A stretch of 64,000 nt of DNA from positions 15,871,302-15,935,301 of the forward strand of contig OU452223.1 of NCBI GenBank assembly GCA_911728455.2. Reading direction: 5' to 3'. Made by a program: the position numbers and the translations under genes. This DNA comes from Marthasterias glacialis. Lineage: Eukaryota; Echinodermata; Asteroidea; Forcipulatida; Asteriidae. Each line of letters begins with the position of its first letter. Within the stretch, counting starts at the first letter, position 1. This document shows positions 36,184 through 48,909 of the stretch, piece by piece. Below the pieces are notes generated by a model. That model had not been told where the DNA came from. It saw only the letters and a list, made by a program, of their open reading frames with translations, and did not search any database.

Positions 36184-36660
36184 GCGGTTGCTTATCACTA
36201 TCATCAGTGCTTTAAACCTCGGACCTAAATGGCTGTACAAGTTTGTCTGAGTTTTTAATTTTTTGTCCCCCCCCCCTTCTTTCTCATGTTTATGATAATT
36301 TCAAGATGAGATGCACTCATTTAGACAACGGAATTACTAAGCATTTGAAGTCTGCTTTTAGAAGAAACTGTTTACCAGCCGTAATGACACATAATGCAAA
36401 GTGTTTGGGACTGGTTCTCGGCAGCCCTCTACTTAGCATAAATTTTAAGTGATATTTTCAACAAATATATTACAAATGGAAAAAATAAAAAACGGTCTTG
36501 CTTCATGGCAAAAGAAGCAGAAAACATTTTCGCTTTCGAAAAAAAAAAACATCAGCTAAACTGCAATGTCATGTTTGAGGATTTGAGGCTTTGCATGGTT
36601 GGGTAGGATTATTAAATGTGCTTTCAAGTACACCATGTAAAAAACATCTCTCAAAGTAGA

Positions 36661-36740
36661 GGTGTAGTGTCTGAAAAGAACCGGTTGATTGTTCTCAACA
36701 TTTCGAATGGTGTGCTCTAGTCGTCGTCAAGAAATAGTTA
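36661..36740 (+). repeat. GTCTGAAAAG-CCGGTTG repeat, copy 1
   Basis: It contains GTCTGAAAAGAACCGGTTG, then TTCTCAACATTTCGAATGG, TGTGCTCTAG and TCGTC(G)TCA. It is paralleled in the same orientation at 51290-51368. The module is short and dispersed. Confidence 0.45.
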
Positions 36741-36749
36741 TTATTATAA

Positions 36750-36935
36750 GGCTGTATCCAAATTGGCAGCCATGGCTACGGCTACAGCTACGGCTACAGC
36801 TATGGCTACAGCTACGGCTACAGCTACGGCTATGTCAGTTGCTAACGGTGTTGCTAAGGACGTCCTATACTTCAATGCATGATGATCTGCAATCCAGGCC
36901 TAGCTGTAGCCATAGCTGCCAATTCGGGCACGGCC
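36750..36935. repeat. Foldback element with GGCTACAGCTAC array
   Basis: Roughly 30-bp inverted ends (GCTGTATCCAAATTGGCAGC and GCTGCCAATTCGGGCACGGC) enclose a GGCTACAGCTAC-type minisatellite (about 36774-36832) and GTTGCTAACGGTGTTGCTAA. A cousin is at 58357-58530. Confidence 0.65.
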
Positions 36936-39356
36936 TAATTCTTGTAGTCACACGATGTATTGATGTCTTCTGGAATGACATGGTGCTCTGAAAAAAATGC
37001 TGGGTGGTTTGTTCTCCTATGTTGGAGCCACTACTTCGTCCACGAAGCGATCAATATATGGTGTAACGTAAATAATCAGAATAATACGTGTGCGCTGCTC
37101 GATCCTTGCTGACTTTTCGTTAGCGAAATTTGCTGCGCAAATATTTTCAGCTGAGCAGTTCTACGTAATTGGACCGTGGTTGGTCAACCCATTTTTTTTC
37201 CTATTGCCAATGAGCACAACACAAACCTGTCTATCATCACACAACAGAAAAAAAACTACTCAAAGGTATTCCATGCTGTTTTCTGATGGACTTCCCAGAT
37301 TTAAAATAATGCTGTAGATTGGGAAAGGTGACATTTGGCGAGGGAACATCATACAATGGAGGTATCCTACACTTGGAGGCCGGGGCAGGAGTGCTGAAAG
37401 ATTGTGGTGGAGTACATTGATTATTACCCTAGATAAATTAGGGCGTAGTTTTCGTTGGGTTACTCATATAAACTGTTATTAAAGAAAACTGGGCCAATTT
37501 TCTGCGACCGCTTTAAGATGGCCGGGCATGGTGTCTGTAAAGCAACGCTGTTCTTATATTGCATTGCTTTTATGTCAGTCAACTTTGGTGGGTTTTCTCA
37601 ACAATGTTCAAAATTCTTTTCATCAAAGACGACTTAGAATGAATGAGAGCTAAGAAGACTTAGTATATCAGTATTTCCCCCCCCTTTTTGTCACCAGTGT
37701 TATACATTTAGTTTCTGGGCCTAATTTCTCACATTTCGAGGTTCAGAGATTCATCAATGGGTTATTTTTTACTTAAGTTAAATACTTAAACTGATGTACA
37801 TGAGAGAATCTCACTGTGTACTCAGTGCTTTCCAAGTCCTGTAGAAAAAGAGTATTAACAAAAATCAGGATAACTTGTTTTTAACATCGTAGTGATTTGT
37901 ATTGTGACATCACCTTTTGCTTAGCAATTAACAGTGATTCTTCAGTTAGCCCGTCCTATGACAAGTCTCTCCTTTTTAAAAAAAAATCTGGCCCTGTGCC
38001 TGTGGCATACTGTTGATTTCTGATTATACATTGCTGATGTGAAAGTCCTCTCACAGAAGTTCACAATCTTATCAGATGAGGTGACAACTCAAAGTCAAGG
38101 GTACATCTTAAGAGCCTGACAGGATGAGCACGCAGAGAATCCCCAGGTTAGCATTTCTCCTGAGATCGATGGAGCTCCTGAGTGCAGATTACAGAAAAGT
38201 GCAAATGATTTTCTGTTTGACTTTCTCTTGACCTGTCCAGCCTTCCGGTTACACAACACGCTCGGAATGTCAGAATATTTAAGAAGTTATGCCTACTTAG
38301 ATTCTTACAGATGTAAAGAAAAAAAAAATCTGAAGTATTTGAAAAAGGCATGTGAGTCTGATTATGTTTAACAAAAAATAGTAATGAAAAATAAAATTCC
38401 TAGGTTTTTAGCCATTTTTTAAAACCTGAAGACGGTTCGTGATTTAAGGAATTAATCACACTGATTTGACCATGATCGACTCAAATTCTTGTATTTCTTG
38501 AAAGACACAAAAAAATACCCTTTCAGTATCAAATTCCATTTTTTTACCTTATGATCATTGAAATAATAATCCGTCTTCTCGTGAATTAGGTTAGTCATTG
38601 AAAAAATGAATCCGATTAAGGACAAGTGAACAAAAGTCTTGGCCTTTCAAGATTTGTAATATTCTGTGTGAAACAATTCTGCTGTAGTAACTAATGCATG
38701 TAATTTTACCTTAAGCTGAAGACCAAGAAGAATCCATTGAACACCTCGGGAATTGCCTTTCATAGTGCGTCCTTCTTCCCAGGAAGACACTGTTGCTGCT
38801 GTACCCTGGGGCTGATTGGTCCATCTCGTACTCGCCAACCCCCCTCTCCTCATCCTGCCCGAAGTCAGGAAACACAGTTGATCGATTCGGATGACCATGG
38901 TCATAACGTGACGGCGTGTCGAGGGGAGAAAATTAGCTGGCTATCCATCTTGTACCCGTAGGTGCCGTATGGTGGTTGGCGTACACAAGACTTGACAAGA
39001 AATGACACAAGGATGACCAAGAACCTGCGTCTCTGAATCATTGGAATTTCTAGGCACTATTCCAAGCAGGACATAAATCAAAATCTGTGCGGATATATTT
39101 ATTGGCTGAGTTCATTTCAATGAATCAATTTAACTTAACACTGATGAAGGTGAAAATATAATAATTTGATTAAGTGATGGACATCTACTGAAATGACTTA
39201 AAAGCAAAACGCAATCACAAAACCTTTGTTCATATTGAAAAGATAAACTGAACTTACAAGTTATTTGTTGAAACTTTGCTTCACAGACACAATGAGTTAA
39301 TAATTATAGTAGTACCAGGTATGATATTCTTCCTACTTTAGTCTAGTTTCCGATTT

Positions 39357-39585
39357 CTCTTGTGCGAGAGAGATTGGCTGATTCCCCCCCCCCCCCCCCC
39401 CGTGGCTTTTGCATACCTTTATGTGTAGACGGAAGAGTTCCCAATGGAAGGATGCATTCGGACATGTTCTATTTCGGGGGAAACATTATGCTCATTAGGA
39501 TTCCACAATGGAATTACTCCACCATTGTCTGCGTACTTACCCGTACATGTCCAATTGTGTCTACCGCTCATCTCTCAGTCTACTT
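39357..39585 (+). repeat. Dispersed 230-bp repeat, copy 1
   Basis: It begins GTGCGAGAGAGATTGGCTGA, then a C18 run, and later AGAGTTCCCAATGGAAGG and ACTCCACCATTGTCTGCGTA. A close same-strand copy is at 41681-41901. There is no shared open frame. Confidence 0.7.
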
Positions 39586-39939
39586 TTGCCCGTGGAAAAA
39601 TCAGAAAAATTGTGATTAAATAGCCTGAAAAGTCTTCACCATGTGTGCATGTAGGTCATGCCTTGTCCTCGATAAAATGTTGCTGATTTTTTACAAGGAC
39701 CAAATATCATGTCTGTAGTAGGTCTTAGAAAAGGAACTTCGAGGTTAGTTCAAAAACGTTCCATTGAAGACTAGGAGCATGTGAGGGAAGCTAAAATCGA
39801 TGGCTTTGAAAACATTGTTTATACATGTATTTAAAATGCATCTAGAATTGTCAAATAAAATTGCTGTGAAAGATATTTTTGAGATCTGAACACCTGCTTT
39901 TCATGGTGGACCTATGCATTTTTTTTCTCCTGTTCAAAG

Positions 39940-39990
39940 CAATGTAAGCCAAACTGAGGCTGGAAGGGAATAAATAAAGTCTGGGTCCCT
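39940..39990 (-). repeat. Fragment of the 63.4-kb foldback family
   Basis: GTAAGCCAAACTGAGGCTGG and AAGGGAATA match the inner part of that family in inverse orientation. Confidence 0.35.
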
Positions 39991-40628
39991 GTTTACAAAC
40001 AGAGTTTGTGTTGAGTTTTTACTTCTGTATCAAGGACACCTGACTAAGCTACTGTCAGTGTCACCATGTGACAAAGGCTTATTAATGATAGTCCCTTATT
40101 TCAACAGATTCTGGGTTAGATGTTTTACTGTCAGAATTTTAAAAGCAACTTCTGTTTAACCCTGGTTTATGCTCGTGTTAATTGATTACTTCAAACAAAA
40201 TTAATTACATTCATTTCTTGAACAAATCAATCACTGCCTGCTGCATGTCATGCAAATGTTTGCTCTGCAGCGCAGTGTGCTGTTTGACTCAAACATAATT
40301 ATGTTATATATTGATGGCAGTTTGAGTTTTCTTTTTCAACATCGTAGATTGCAAAACGTCGGTTAGCTGCGTGTGTCCAGTCTTAATAGGACTGTCATTC
40401 TGATTTTAATTGGCGCGTTAAATTTTTTTCCACAACGTGAATCTCGCCGTACGGTACCAATAGAAATTGCACTTAGTGACTTGTGAATGTGCATGTACCG
40501 ACTATTTGGTTTGCACCATCCCTCTTTGTTCCAGTAAAAGCAGGATTAAATGAAGCGTTGCTGACAACTTACGAAGATAATTTGATTTGCAAAATAGCCA
40601 GCAGTGATTAATTTTCTTAAGTGCAGCC

Positions 40629-40665
40629 GAGGGGAGTAGCTCAGTCGGAATGCCTGTACGCTAAG
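40629..40665 (+). other. tRNA-like 5' half
   Basis: GGGGAGTAGCTCAGTCGG is a good tRNA A-box and D-arm start, but no anticodon arm, B-box or acceptor end follows. It is probably a SINE head relic or chance. Confidence 0.25.
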
Positions 40666-41680
40666 TGTACGTGTGCTTGCCTTGGTTTGTTAGCACCAAT
40701 AGCCCGAAACGGATTTTCTGGCTGTGCTCCCGGTATTTATTTAATTCTGTAAATATTCAATTTTTTTAAAAGAAATGATTCACTGTTTATGGGCATGTCT
40801 TATCATTGTACCACTTTGGTGATACCCTCATACAGCGCAGCTTTTGAGTGTAATAAATTGAAAATGAAAATTCTTTTCGAATTTCCATGGTCAGTGGAAT
40901 TTAAATTTATTCTGAGACAAAATCTTTCAAATCTTCTACATGTTTTGTTCCTAAAAATAAAGCTCTAAATTGTTATGTTTTTTTTTACATCAGTTATAAT
41001 TTATTACATCATTCAATTATTACGTTACTAAAGTTGTTGTTATTACTGTAGTATATATCTTGAAGTTCACACTCCAATTCAAATGTTCAATGGTCAGAAT
41101 CGATTTAAAATTTCAGTCATTTCTTTTATCATTTTTTTTTATGCAGAGTAAAGAGATGGTCAGACTGGCAGGAAATGTTCTTGGCCAATGTCGAAGCCAA
41201 TATTGGATCGATGAATGATGTGAATAGTCACACACTTAAATTTATTTTGTAGGTTTTGATAATTTTTAAGAACCATTTTGTAAACTGAGGTTCAGTCTCT
41301 TCATTGCGCTTCTGTTCCTGCACCCTCTACAGTTTGCCTAGCATATGGTCTCAATCCTACCATATATTCTCTTCTTTTATGTCACTCCACACCAAATTGT
41401 TTGGACTTGGATAAGATTGCAATATGCCTGACCCTGTGGTAAGCACTGGTTGTTTGGGCCTACCGGCCCCAGTCCTTCTGAATCCTTCACTTTGGCAATT
41501 AGACACAGAAGGATTTGCGACTGTAAGGATTCAAAGGTGTAGTTGATATAATGCAGTGTGTGGATTAGTTTGTTGGTTCAAATCCAAAATCTGGTCGCTT
41601 CCCCAAAGACCGAAGCTGATCGCCTTCCGGAAGACTGGGATTTACTAAACATGTTTATTTCATGCACAGTTCAATATAAT

Positions 41681-41901
41681 CTCGTGCGAGAGAGATCGGC
41701 TGATTTTTCCCCGTGGCTTTTGCACACCTCCATATGGAGATGGAAGAGTTCCCAATGGAAGGGGTGCATTCAAACATGTTCTATTCGGGGGAGACATAAT
41801 GCTCGTTAGGATTCCACAAGGTGTATGGAATTACTCCACCATTGTCTGCGTACTTATTGGTACGTGTCCAATTGTTTCTACATCATATCTCTTAGTCTAC
41901 T
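41681..41901 (+). repeat. Dispersed 230-bp repeat, copy 2
   Basis: It matches 39357-39585 along its length, with TTTTTCCCC in place of the C18 run and a small insertion near GGTGTATGGAATT. The copies lie 2.3 kb apart in direct orientation. Confidence 0.7.
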
Positions 41902-43119
41902 CCCATCTCCGTAACAAAGAAGCTTGTTGTCCCTGGCAACAGGGCTCTCTGTTGCTCCTCCATAACATTGTCTGGGTCCCCCCCCCTACTCATTGTCCAT
42001 CTCTCCCTCCCTGCAGGCTCCAAGTGATTCATCGCTAGAAATGTCACAAAGAAATGACAGCATTTTTTCTCTTTTTTTATTTTTATCAATAGATATTTTT
42101 TTTTTACATTCCTGCCTGCGATTTCCCGGGGACCCAACTTCATTAGGCATCTGCTTCCCTCGGGCTGTGTGTTCCTCCCTTGTCGCCACACGACTTATCA
42201 GAGCCATCAATGTTATCAGTCGCGCAAGCCTGGTGTAATGCTGGAACCAAATTAATCCAGCGATTTTGGCTACTAATATAGCTTTCTCGGAGACACCGAC
42301 GGCATTTCTCGGCTGAGCGGAACAATTTCAATACGACAAAAGGCATATAATAAAGAAGCGATTGTCTTTGTGTGTCACTGCGTAACATAAAGATGTGAAG
42401 ACGAGTCAGTCTTCTTAGTTTTTTTAGGTCAAATATCCAAAGGCCGAGATTATTCCCCAAGGGATGTGGTAATTATTGTTTTGACAACGTGAATTAATTC
42501 CAGGACAAAGTTAACCCAGTTCGGGCAATATGTATCGGCTAATCAAATTATGAGCCAATCTGGTGGTTCATCGAGTTTGTTTAGTAAATGGAGTCTTCGG
42601 CTATCTTATTATAATCTCTAAGCCACTGTCACACAGAGTTGCCCATCGTTGGACGATAATGGGACAAGACAACCTGTTTTGTCAGCTTTTGGTATTGCAG
42701 CACAGAATGATTGAAGCTACATGAACAATGAATTCAGTTGTTTTTCTTTGCTGGTCAATATTTTTGGACTTTTCTTCTGAACTGCCTGGGGAGAGGATGC
42801 TACAAGATTCTGAATGCACCCCACTGCAGCTAATCAAACACCTGTGAATCACCAACCACTCTGAAAGATAATGTATAGCTTGGGACAGAGCCATGTATTG
42901 GGGAGAGTTGCAACACGGGAAGGACCAGTTTTCTTTGGTCACGTGGTTGCTGGTTGCATTTATTGGTCCAAATGTAGCACAACCCAATGTGCAAACTAGT
43001 CTGGCACCCTGCTTCTAATCACAAGTTGTCAAAACTCTCTCAATACACTGCTCTGGCTTGGGATATTTAGAGGATACTTTTTTTTAAAATTCTGCCAGAC
43101 GATTTTTCTAATTTGATTT

Positions 43120-43600
43120 GCGGAGAGAGCATGGTTACCTTCTTACTTTGATTTCAAAAAGACCCACTTGTTAATTTTCGACTTGATTTGAATAGAGTGA
43201 AGGTACCAAGTAGGTGCAGTTTTGCAAACACAGCTGATACTGTACCGTATCTTATTTCAGAGAAAGCCGGCATATCCCTTTCTCAGTGGTATATTAAAGA
43301 TGTAGTTTTCCCAACTTTTAAAGTCCTCCTTATCTTGATTCAAAGTGAGTAAGCATATCCTAGAAGTGGTTGTGTCAGTGTAACAGTGCTATACCTCATC
43401 TAGACTCAAAGAGAGTGAACAGAAATAGTTCTGTCATCGTAAAAATGCTGTATGTGTACCTTGTCTTGATTCAAAGAATAAGCAAACATGTATCTTGGAA
43501 CTAGTTTTGTCAACAAAACAATGCTGTGCGATAGCTTGAATATCCTGATTCTAAGAGAGAGAGCATTTTTTCCCAATACTGTACCATGTTCGTTGGTGTA
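43120..43600 (+). repeat. Degenerate tandem repeat, about 70 bp
   Basis: Blocks with a CTTGATTCAAAG-like core, then GAGTAAGCATAT and GTTTTGTCA(G)TGTAACAATGC parts, recur near 43330, 43400, 43465 and 43540, with fainter ones upstream. Divergence between blocks is high. Confidence 0.5.
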
Positions 43601-43805
43601 TCAGCTCCTGTGAAGATTCACTTTGTGCTCGCCCTCTATTCCATGTATTTTTGGTTTGTTTATCGTTACTTTTGTTCACTTGTTTATTCATTCCTTTACT
43701 TGTTGAAGTGTTTTTGTTTACTATTGTGTAATAGTTGTTGCTCTATTTTTGTATCACTGTTTGTATTGTTGAGGTCAAATAAATAATAATGATAATAATA
43801 ATAAT
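43600..43805 (+). mobile_element. Possible LINE 3' tail
   Basis: T-rich sequence ends GAGGTCAAATAAATAATAATG and an AATAAT array. This resembles CR1-like LINE tails, but no coding remnant supports it. Confidence 0.3.
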
Positions 43806-45378
43806 TAGGTTGGATAGGAAAGAAGTAAAAAATACTAGCATCTTGGGTCTGAATCATGAAGGAAGTCACATAGCGGTGCATGAATTGCACCCCTCCCCTC
43901 TCTGTGTCCCCTCCCTATCCTATAACCCCATACACATTACGCTCATCTCCCCCCCAAAAATATTCATTCACAAAAAACTCTCTGAAAGAACTCTCTGGCA
44001 TAATTCCGGGCCCAGCATTCCAATCTGATTAGAAATTGCCCACGTCTTGACTCATCGCATTGTCAATTTCTCCTCGCTCAATTACAGCCGCAGCAACATG
44101 TTTGACCGGTACCCCCAGCCAACTTTCTTTTTCCCCCAACTGATTTCATAAGTGGTCCCTCTGTATTTACCAAATACTCTTGGTAATCGAATGAATTCTG
44201 TTTGCGAACGTGATATCAGTTTTCTGGGCAGCTTTACGGGAGAGTGCACGCCGTGTCCTCGGTTGAACTCGGCGCTAAATTCATTGGTGTTTGGAGTGGT
44301 AATGGGTACGTGACGAAATCGGTTTAGGGGAAGTGTAATTACGATGAGGAGTATGTATGTAAATGATTAAAAGTCCCTGGAGAGATGGTGCTGCATTGGT
44401 ATAAGGACCTGACTTCAAAACACTCAAATCATTATTTGTAGCGATTAACTTACAAAATTTTACATTGGAATGCACTTGAGAGATGAGGTGTCATTACCAG
44501 ATTTCACCAAATCAATAACTTCACTTTTTAAAACATCTTATCATGGTAAAGTATTTTCTCAAACAATTGTGTTTTTTGAATAACACATATTCCCCCTTGA
44601 CTTTTGAGTAGGATTATGAAAAAAAAACCACATTCTTGGCTTGGTCATACGTCCATGTAATTTAAGTGGCATGGTTTTCCAAAAGGGGGCCGTGCAGTTG
44701 CTGAGCAAATGTTGATGTTTCGATCATCGGTTCCCAGAAAACGCTTTTCTCCATCCAGGGCAATTCCAGTGTTATAAGCCCACGCTCCAGTGTTTATTTT
44801 GCCATACTCCAGGACAGGATCATTGTTTGCTATGGGCCTATCTGCTTGAGCTCTGAGCAGAGCCAAAGTACGATATCCTGAAGTTACCTCAGGATGGCGT
44901 CTTGGAGGAGATAGATGAGATGATGGAAATGAGACAGGGAGAGAAGAGGATGGATGGATGAATGACTTATAGATGAGAAATAATGACTGGAAAAGTTGAC
45001 ATAGGATGAGAATTGTTTGATTTGTGGCTTTGTGTGGTGGAGACGCGAGTGGTGTCGCCTTTTGAGTTTATTATAGCTCTATGGTCTTTTATATGGATCT
45101 ACCTGATAATTACCTGAATTTCATGGACAAAGACTTGAGTTGTTAGGGTTGTGTTAATGTTTCGGTGAGATCAGTGCGCAATGAATTTATTTGGCTTTGA
45201 TTTGGAGATGTAAAATGGGTAATTAAAAAAAAAATCTAATTTTGATTGGCTTGAATATTTATTTGTTTTTTGAAGGAGTGAAGATTATAAGAAGATTGTC
45301 TTATTTTCTCTGCATGCTTTCCTTGTGATTGTGTCAATGGTTGTTGTCTCTAGTCAAAGAAACCAGTGAGTTGGGGCT

Positions 45379-45651
45379 CAATAGGCCTTATTTTTTACTG
45401 CAAGAGGGCGCCCTTTTGGGTAGACTTGGGGTCAAACCTTACAGATAGTGTGGTAAACCAGATGCAATTAGACTTCTAATAAAGCAGTTAATATACAACT
45501 TTTGAGGGTTTTGTTTATAGACAGTTTTACAATGTAATCAGTGTAAGATGTTTGCTTGGAAAATCTGTATTTTTATTGTTTTGAAATAATTTTGTGCTTG
45601 CAAAATGGAATTAGTATTGCGCCCCCTTGCTGTCAGAAATCCAGCCTATTG
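45379..45651. repeat. CAATAGGC-ended inverted-repeat element
   Basis: The ends CAATAGGCCTTATTTTTTAC and AAATCCAGCCTATTG are inverted. The adjoining GCAAGAGGGCGCCC and GCGCCCCCTTGC extend the match to about 35 bp with mismatches. The element is 273 bp with no coding capacity. Target duplications are not clear. Confidence 0.55.
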
Positions 45652-48089
45652 CTAGCGGAACAATTGTCTTCTTGTACTTTTTAAAATAAAACCAAGTGAG
45701 ATCCATGGTTTTTAAACCAGGAAGTTATTTAACATTCTCAAACATTAGCATAAATATGCAAGTCTAACTTGTACCCGATATTATCCAAGGATTCTTTCTC
45801 TTTAGTCTTGATTTTTAAGATTTTGAATATTACTTCGACTTCATTTGTTCTGCTTGTGACATGTCACTGTGTCCATAGATTTCCATGATAACCCAGTCAT
45901 TGTCCAACAGCGATAAACTACGAGGGGAATTCATACATGAAGCAAAATTATACAAATGAGATTACCAATGAATTCCAGAGTGTTGTATTACCCAAGGCAT
46001 GTATAAAAACCGTGCATACTGTAAGAATGATTAATTGACTAGTAGTCGGGGGCAGTTGTCTACGTCATCGCCCGGTGACAATCAATCTAAGAGGATGCTA
46101 GCCTCAGCTGTGGCGCTCTCTCATGAGCGTTTTGACCAGGAGTTACCCCCAGTGGGTCCTACCTGTATGCAGAACGATGGATGGAGACTAAAATGGTGGA
46201 CGTTCACAGGCTTTACCCCAAGCTGCAATTTCTTCCAGACCATTTATCAAAAAACTCACTCTTAAAGGGCAAAGCTGGCCAAAATGAAATATTTTCGGTG
46301 ATCAAGAAATGGGTTTGTACTGAAGAAAAATAATCTGGCTCCCCAATACATTTACATAATAAGAGTTTGTTATTGTTATTATTATATATAATCCTAATGA
46401 GGTGGTGGGTTCAAGGCAGAAACAAGGGCAATATGGCTCTACAATCTTCTGCTGGGCACTCAAAATGTTGTTCCTGCAGAAGGTTGTAAGCAATAAAATT
46501 GCGTCTTTGAAAAAACATTAGGGCATGACTGTTAGAATTACTCCGAAGCCATATGCCCAATACCCATGCGGACTTAGACTTTCCTATAATCACATATCAC
46601 ACTTTCACACTCGGTTTTCCTGAGACACAATTTTGCACATTAATTGTGCACAGCATTTTGTCAGGCACAGTTTCATTATGTCGGTCTGCCGGGCACCAGG
46701 CAAAGGGTTTAAAGGGAAGTTTTTCACCTCCTTTTGGGCCTGTCCTGTATTTCTTCGTTTTTGCTTTGAACTCCTGCTTTATCACGGTACAGTTGGCTTG
46801 TTTTTGCTTGTTTTAAAATTATAGTAGTAATCAAATACTCCTTAGTGCCACATAATATGGTGCCTATTTGAACAATATGAACCAGTGTTTGTTATTGCTG
46901 TTGCACACTGGGGAACATTCAAAGATGGAGTGGCACAACTAAATGGGGGGCAGGGGTGGGAGCCATGTGCCCACTCCCCTGCGATTGATACCACTGCTCC
47001 CTGGGTGCCCCCCCCCCCCATTTGAAATTTGGACATTTGAAATTAAAAATTAATAAATTTACATTTTACAAGCTGTTTTTTAAACTAATTTTCAATTTAC
47101 ACACAAACAGTGTACTTACTTTTACCTCCATGTCAAATCATCTGATTCAAAAATTAATAAATGACAGAACAAAGGTGCTGAAAAGGGGCTTGTTTAAGAC
47201 AAATGCAATTTGAAACTTCAGTTTTAATTGGCTGGAAGTGCCCTCCAAGTAAAAATGATGCACCCCCTTGTGCCCCCCCCCCTAAAATGTTACCCAACAA
47301 GTTTTGCCACTGCAAAGATGGTGACAGCGTTATAAAGTTTGTCGAGCCATTGAGATAACCACAAGAATTATCCGATCCTCCATGGTCCAGCGAATGAACC
47401 AATGCTTGCTTTACCAGTGTCCACTCCAATTAGATTAATTACAACAGTGTCATAATCTTCTCTCTCCAGGCCCTGACCAATCTCCAATTAGGGTTCAGCC
47501 ATGCATAAACCATGTGACGCCTATAATTCAATTGCAGGATTTGTACACCACCATGACTTCCCATGGGTTTCCGCTATTGTTCTGGAAACCCAGAAAACTC
47601 CAAAAAAGCAGGAGGGAAACTGCAAAAAAAAGACTTGCTCTTAGTCACCTTCTCGACTTTGCTTTATGGTCTTGATCTTTCCATATATATATTTATGTAG
47701 GCCTACATGCACATTAAAAAATACTTGAAACACAATTTGAATGAATTTCCTAAAATCGATGTTTCCAGTTGGGGTGATCCTGGACCTCAATTTACTGTTC
47801 TTCCCAAAGTATGCGTTTGGCATCATGAAACCGTTTTCAAGCAGACAGTTATTTGTTGGTTGTATGATACATTTTCCCTTGTTGATTGTGAGAGAAGTGC
47901 CCACAATGAATCTTTAAGCATAGAGGTAATTATTATTATTAATTTTTGTTTATCCAAAACTAAATTGTAATTTGGTCTACTTTGTAGTCTGATTTCAATT
48001 TCTCTCTCTCTCTCTCTTTATTTGATATATCAATCCTATCAATTAATAATTCTGTGGTTTGTGGTTATTCTTTGGCACTAATTGACATG

Positions 48090-48330
48090 TAAGCTTGACC
48101 ATTCATTTATTAATCTCCAGCAGTAATCTCTGCCTTATCCAATATCCACACTGTAGTTCCGGCCGTTCTCCCGGTCACTGTGCGTGGTTTATATGCAATT
48201 TTGCTGAGCAATGGCTGCTTGGCAATAAGCCGAGATAAGCCGAGCTTTCATTGCCTTATGGTTAATTTAATCCCTCTCTGGAAATTAACAACATCCCTTG
48301 CATTAACTGGTTAGCAATTAGAGATTTCTT
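48090..48330. promoter_or_regulatory. Repeat-poor candidate enhancer
   Basis: This stretch looks unique and compositionally balanced. It holds two GATAAG motifs (TGCCTTATCCA on one strand, CGAGATAAGCCG on the other), a TAATTTAATCC (Otx-like TAATCC) and several homeodomain cores. The call is inference from motif density and absence of repeats. Confidence 0.2.
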
Positions 48331-48556
48331 TTTACCATTTTTTAAATCTCATTGTTAAAGCAACACTCTATTTATTAATGGGCGTGTACTCTGGAGGGTT
48401 ATTACTAAGAAATTTGTTACAGATTACTTTATGAAAACAAAAAACCCACTAGCTTCCCTTTATCTTTTTTTCCCCGCTTTTCACAGAAATCTAGAAATGG
48501 GAACTCTGTTATTGGAAATAGATTAGATTCTGATGATCTGAATCCATAGAACTCTG

Positions 48557-48640
48557 TCATGGTGCAGCCATCTTCTTTCTCTCAAATTCAAATTGAGGCT
48601 GGAAGGGAAATGGTCAGGCTCCATTTTAGTATAAGGATTT
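48557..48640 (-). repeat. Fragment of the 63.4-kb foldback family
   Basis: CATGGTGCAGCCATCTTCTT, then ATTCAAATTGAGGCTGGAAG and GAAATGGTCAGGCTCC cover one half of the family, in inverse order to 63414-63590's right half. Confidence 0.5.
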
Positions 48641-48724
48641 CTTAAATTGATAGAGGGACAAAGATAAAGGTCTTATAATAAGAACTTGAGGAAATCAACC
48701 ACTGTATCTATTTACAACCATTTA

Positions 48725-48850
48725 TATTCAGGGTTACCCATCAAGCTCAGCTGATCATTTGGGGCCCTTATATGAAAAATAAAAGTTTCTCAAGTTATAA
48801 AACAAAAACAGGAAACAAAACAAGCAATAAAACACAGGTAATTTAAGTTT
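48725..48850 (-). mobile_element. Probable LINE 3' tail
   Basis: On the minus strand it reads AAGGGCCCCAAATGATCAGC, then GATGGGTAACCCTGAATATA, like the tail at 7425-7560. The part further upstream on that strand is A/T-rich and undiagnostic. Confidence 0.35.
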
Positions 48851-48909
48851 TGGTTAAAGGTACAATACAGGATTGGTATGCATCCATTTTTTGTTTTATT
48901 AGTATCGGT

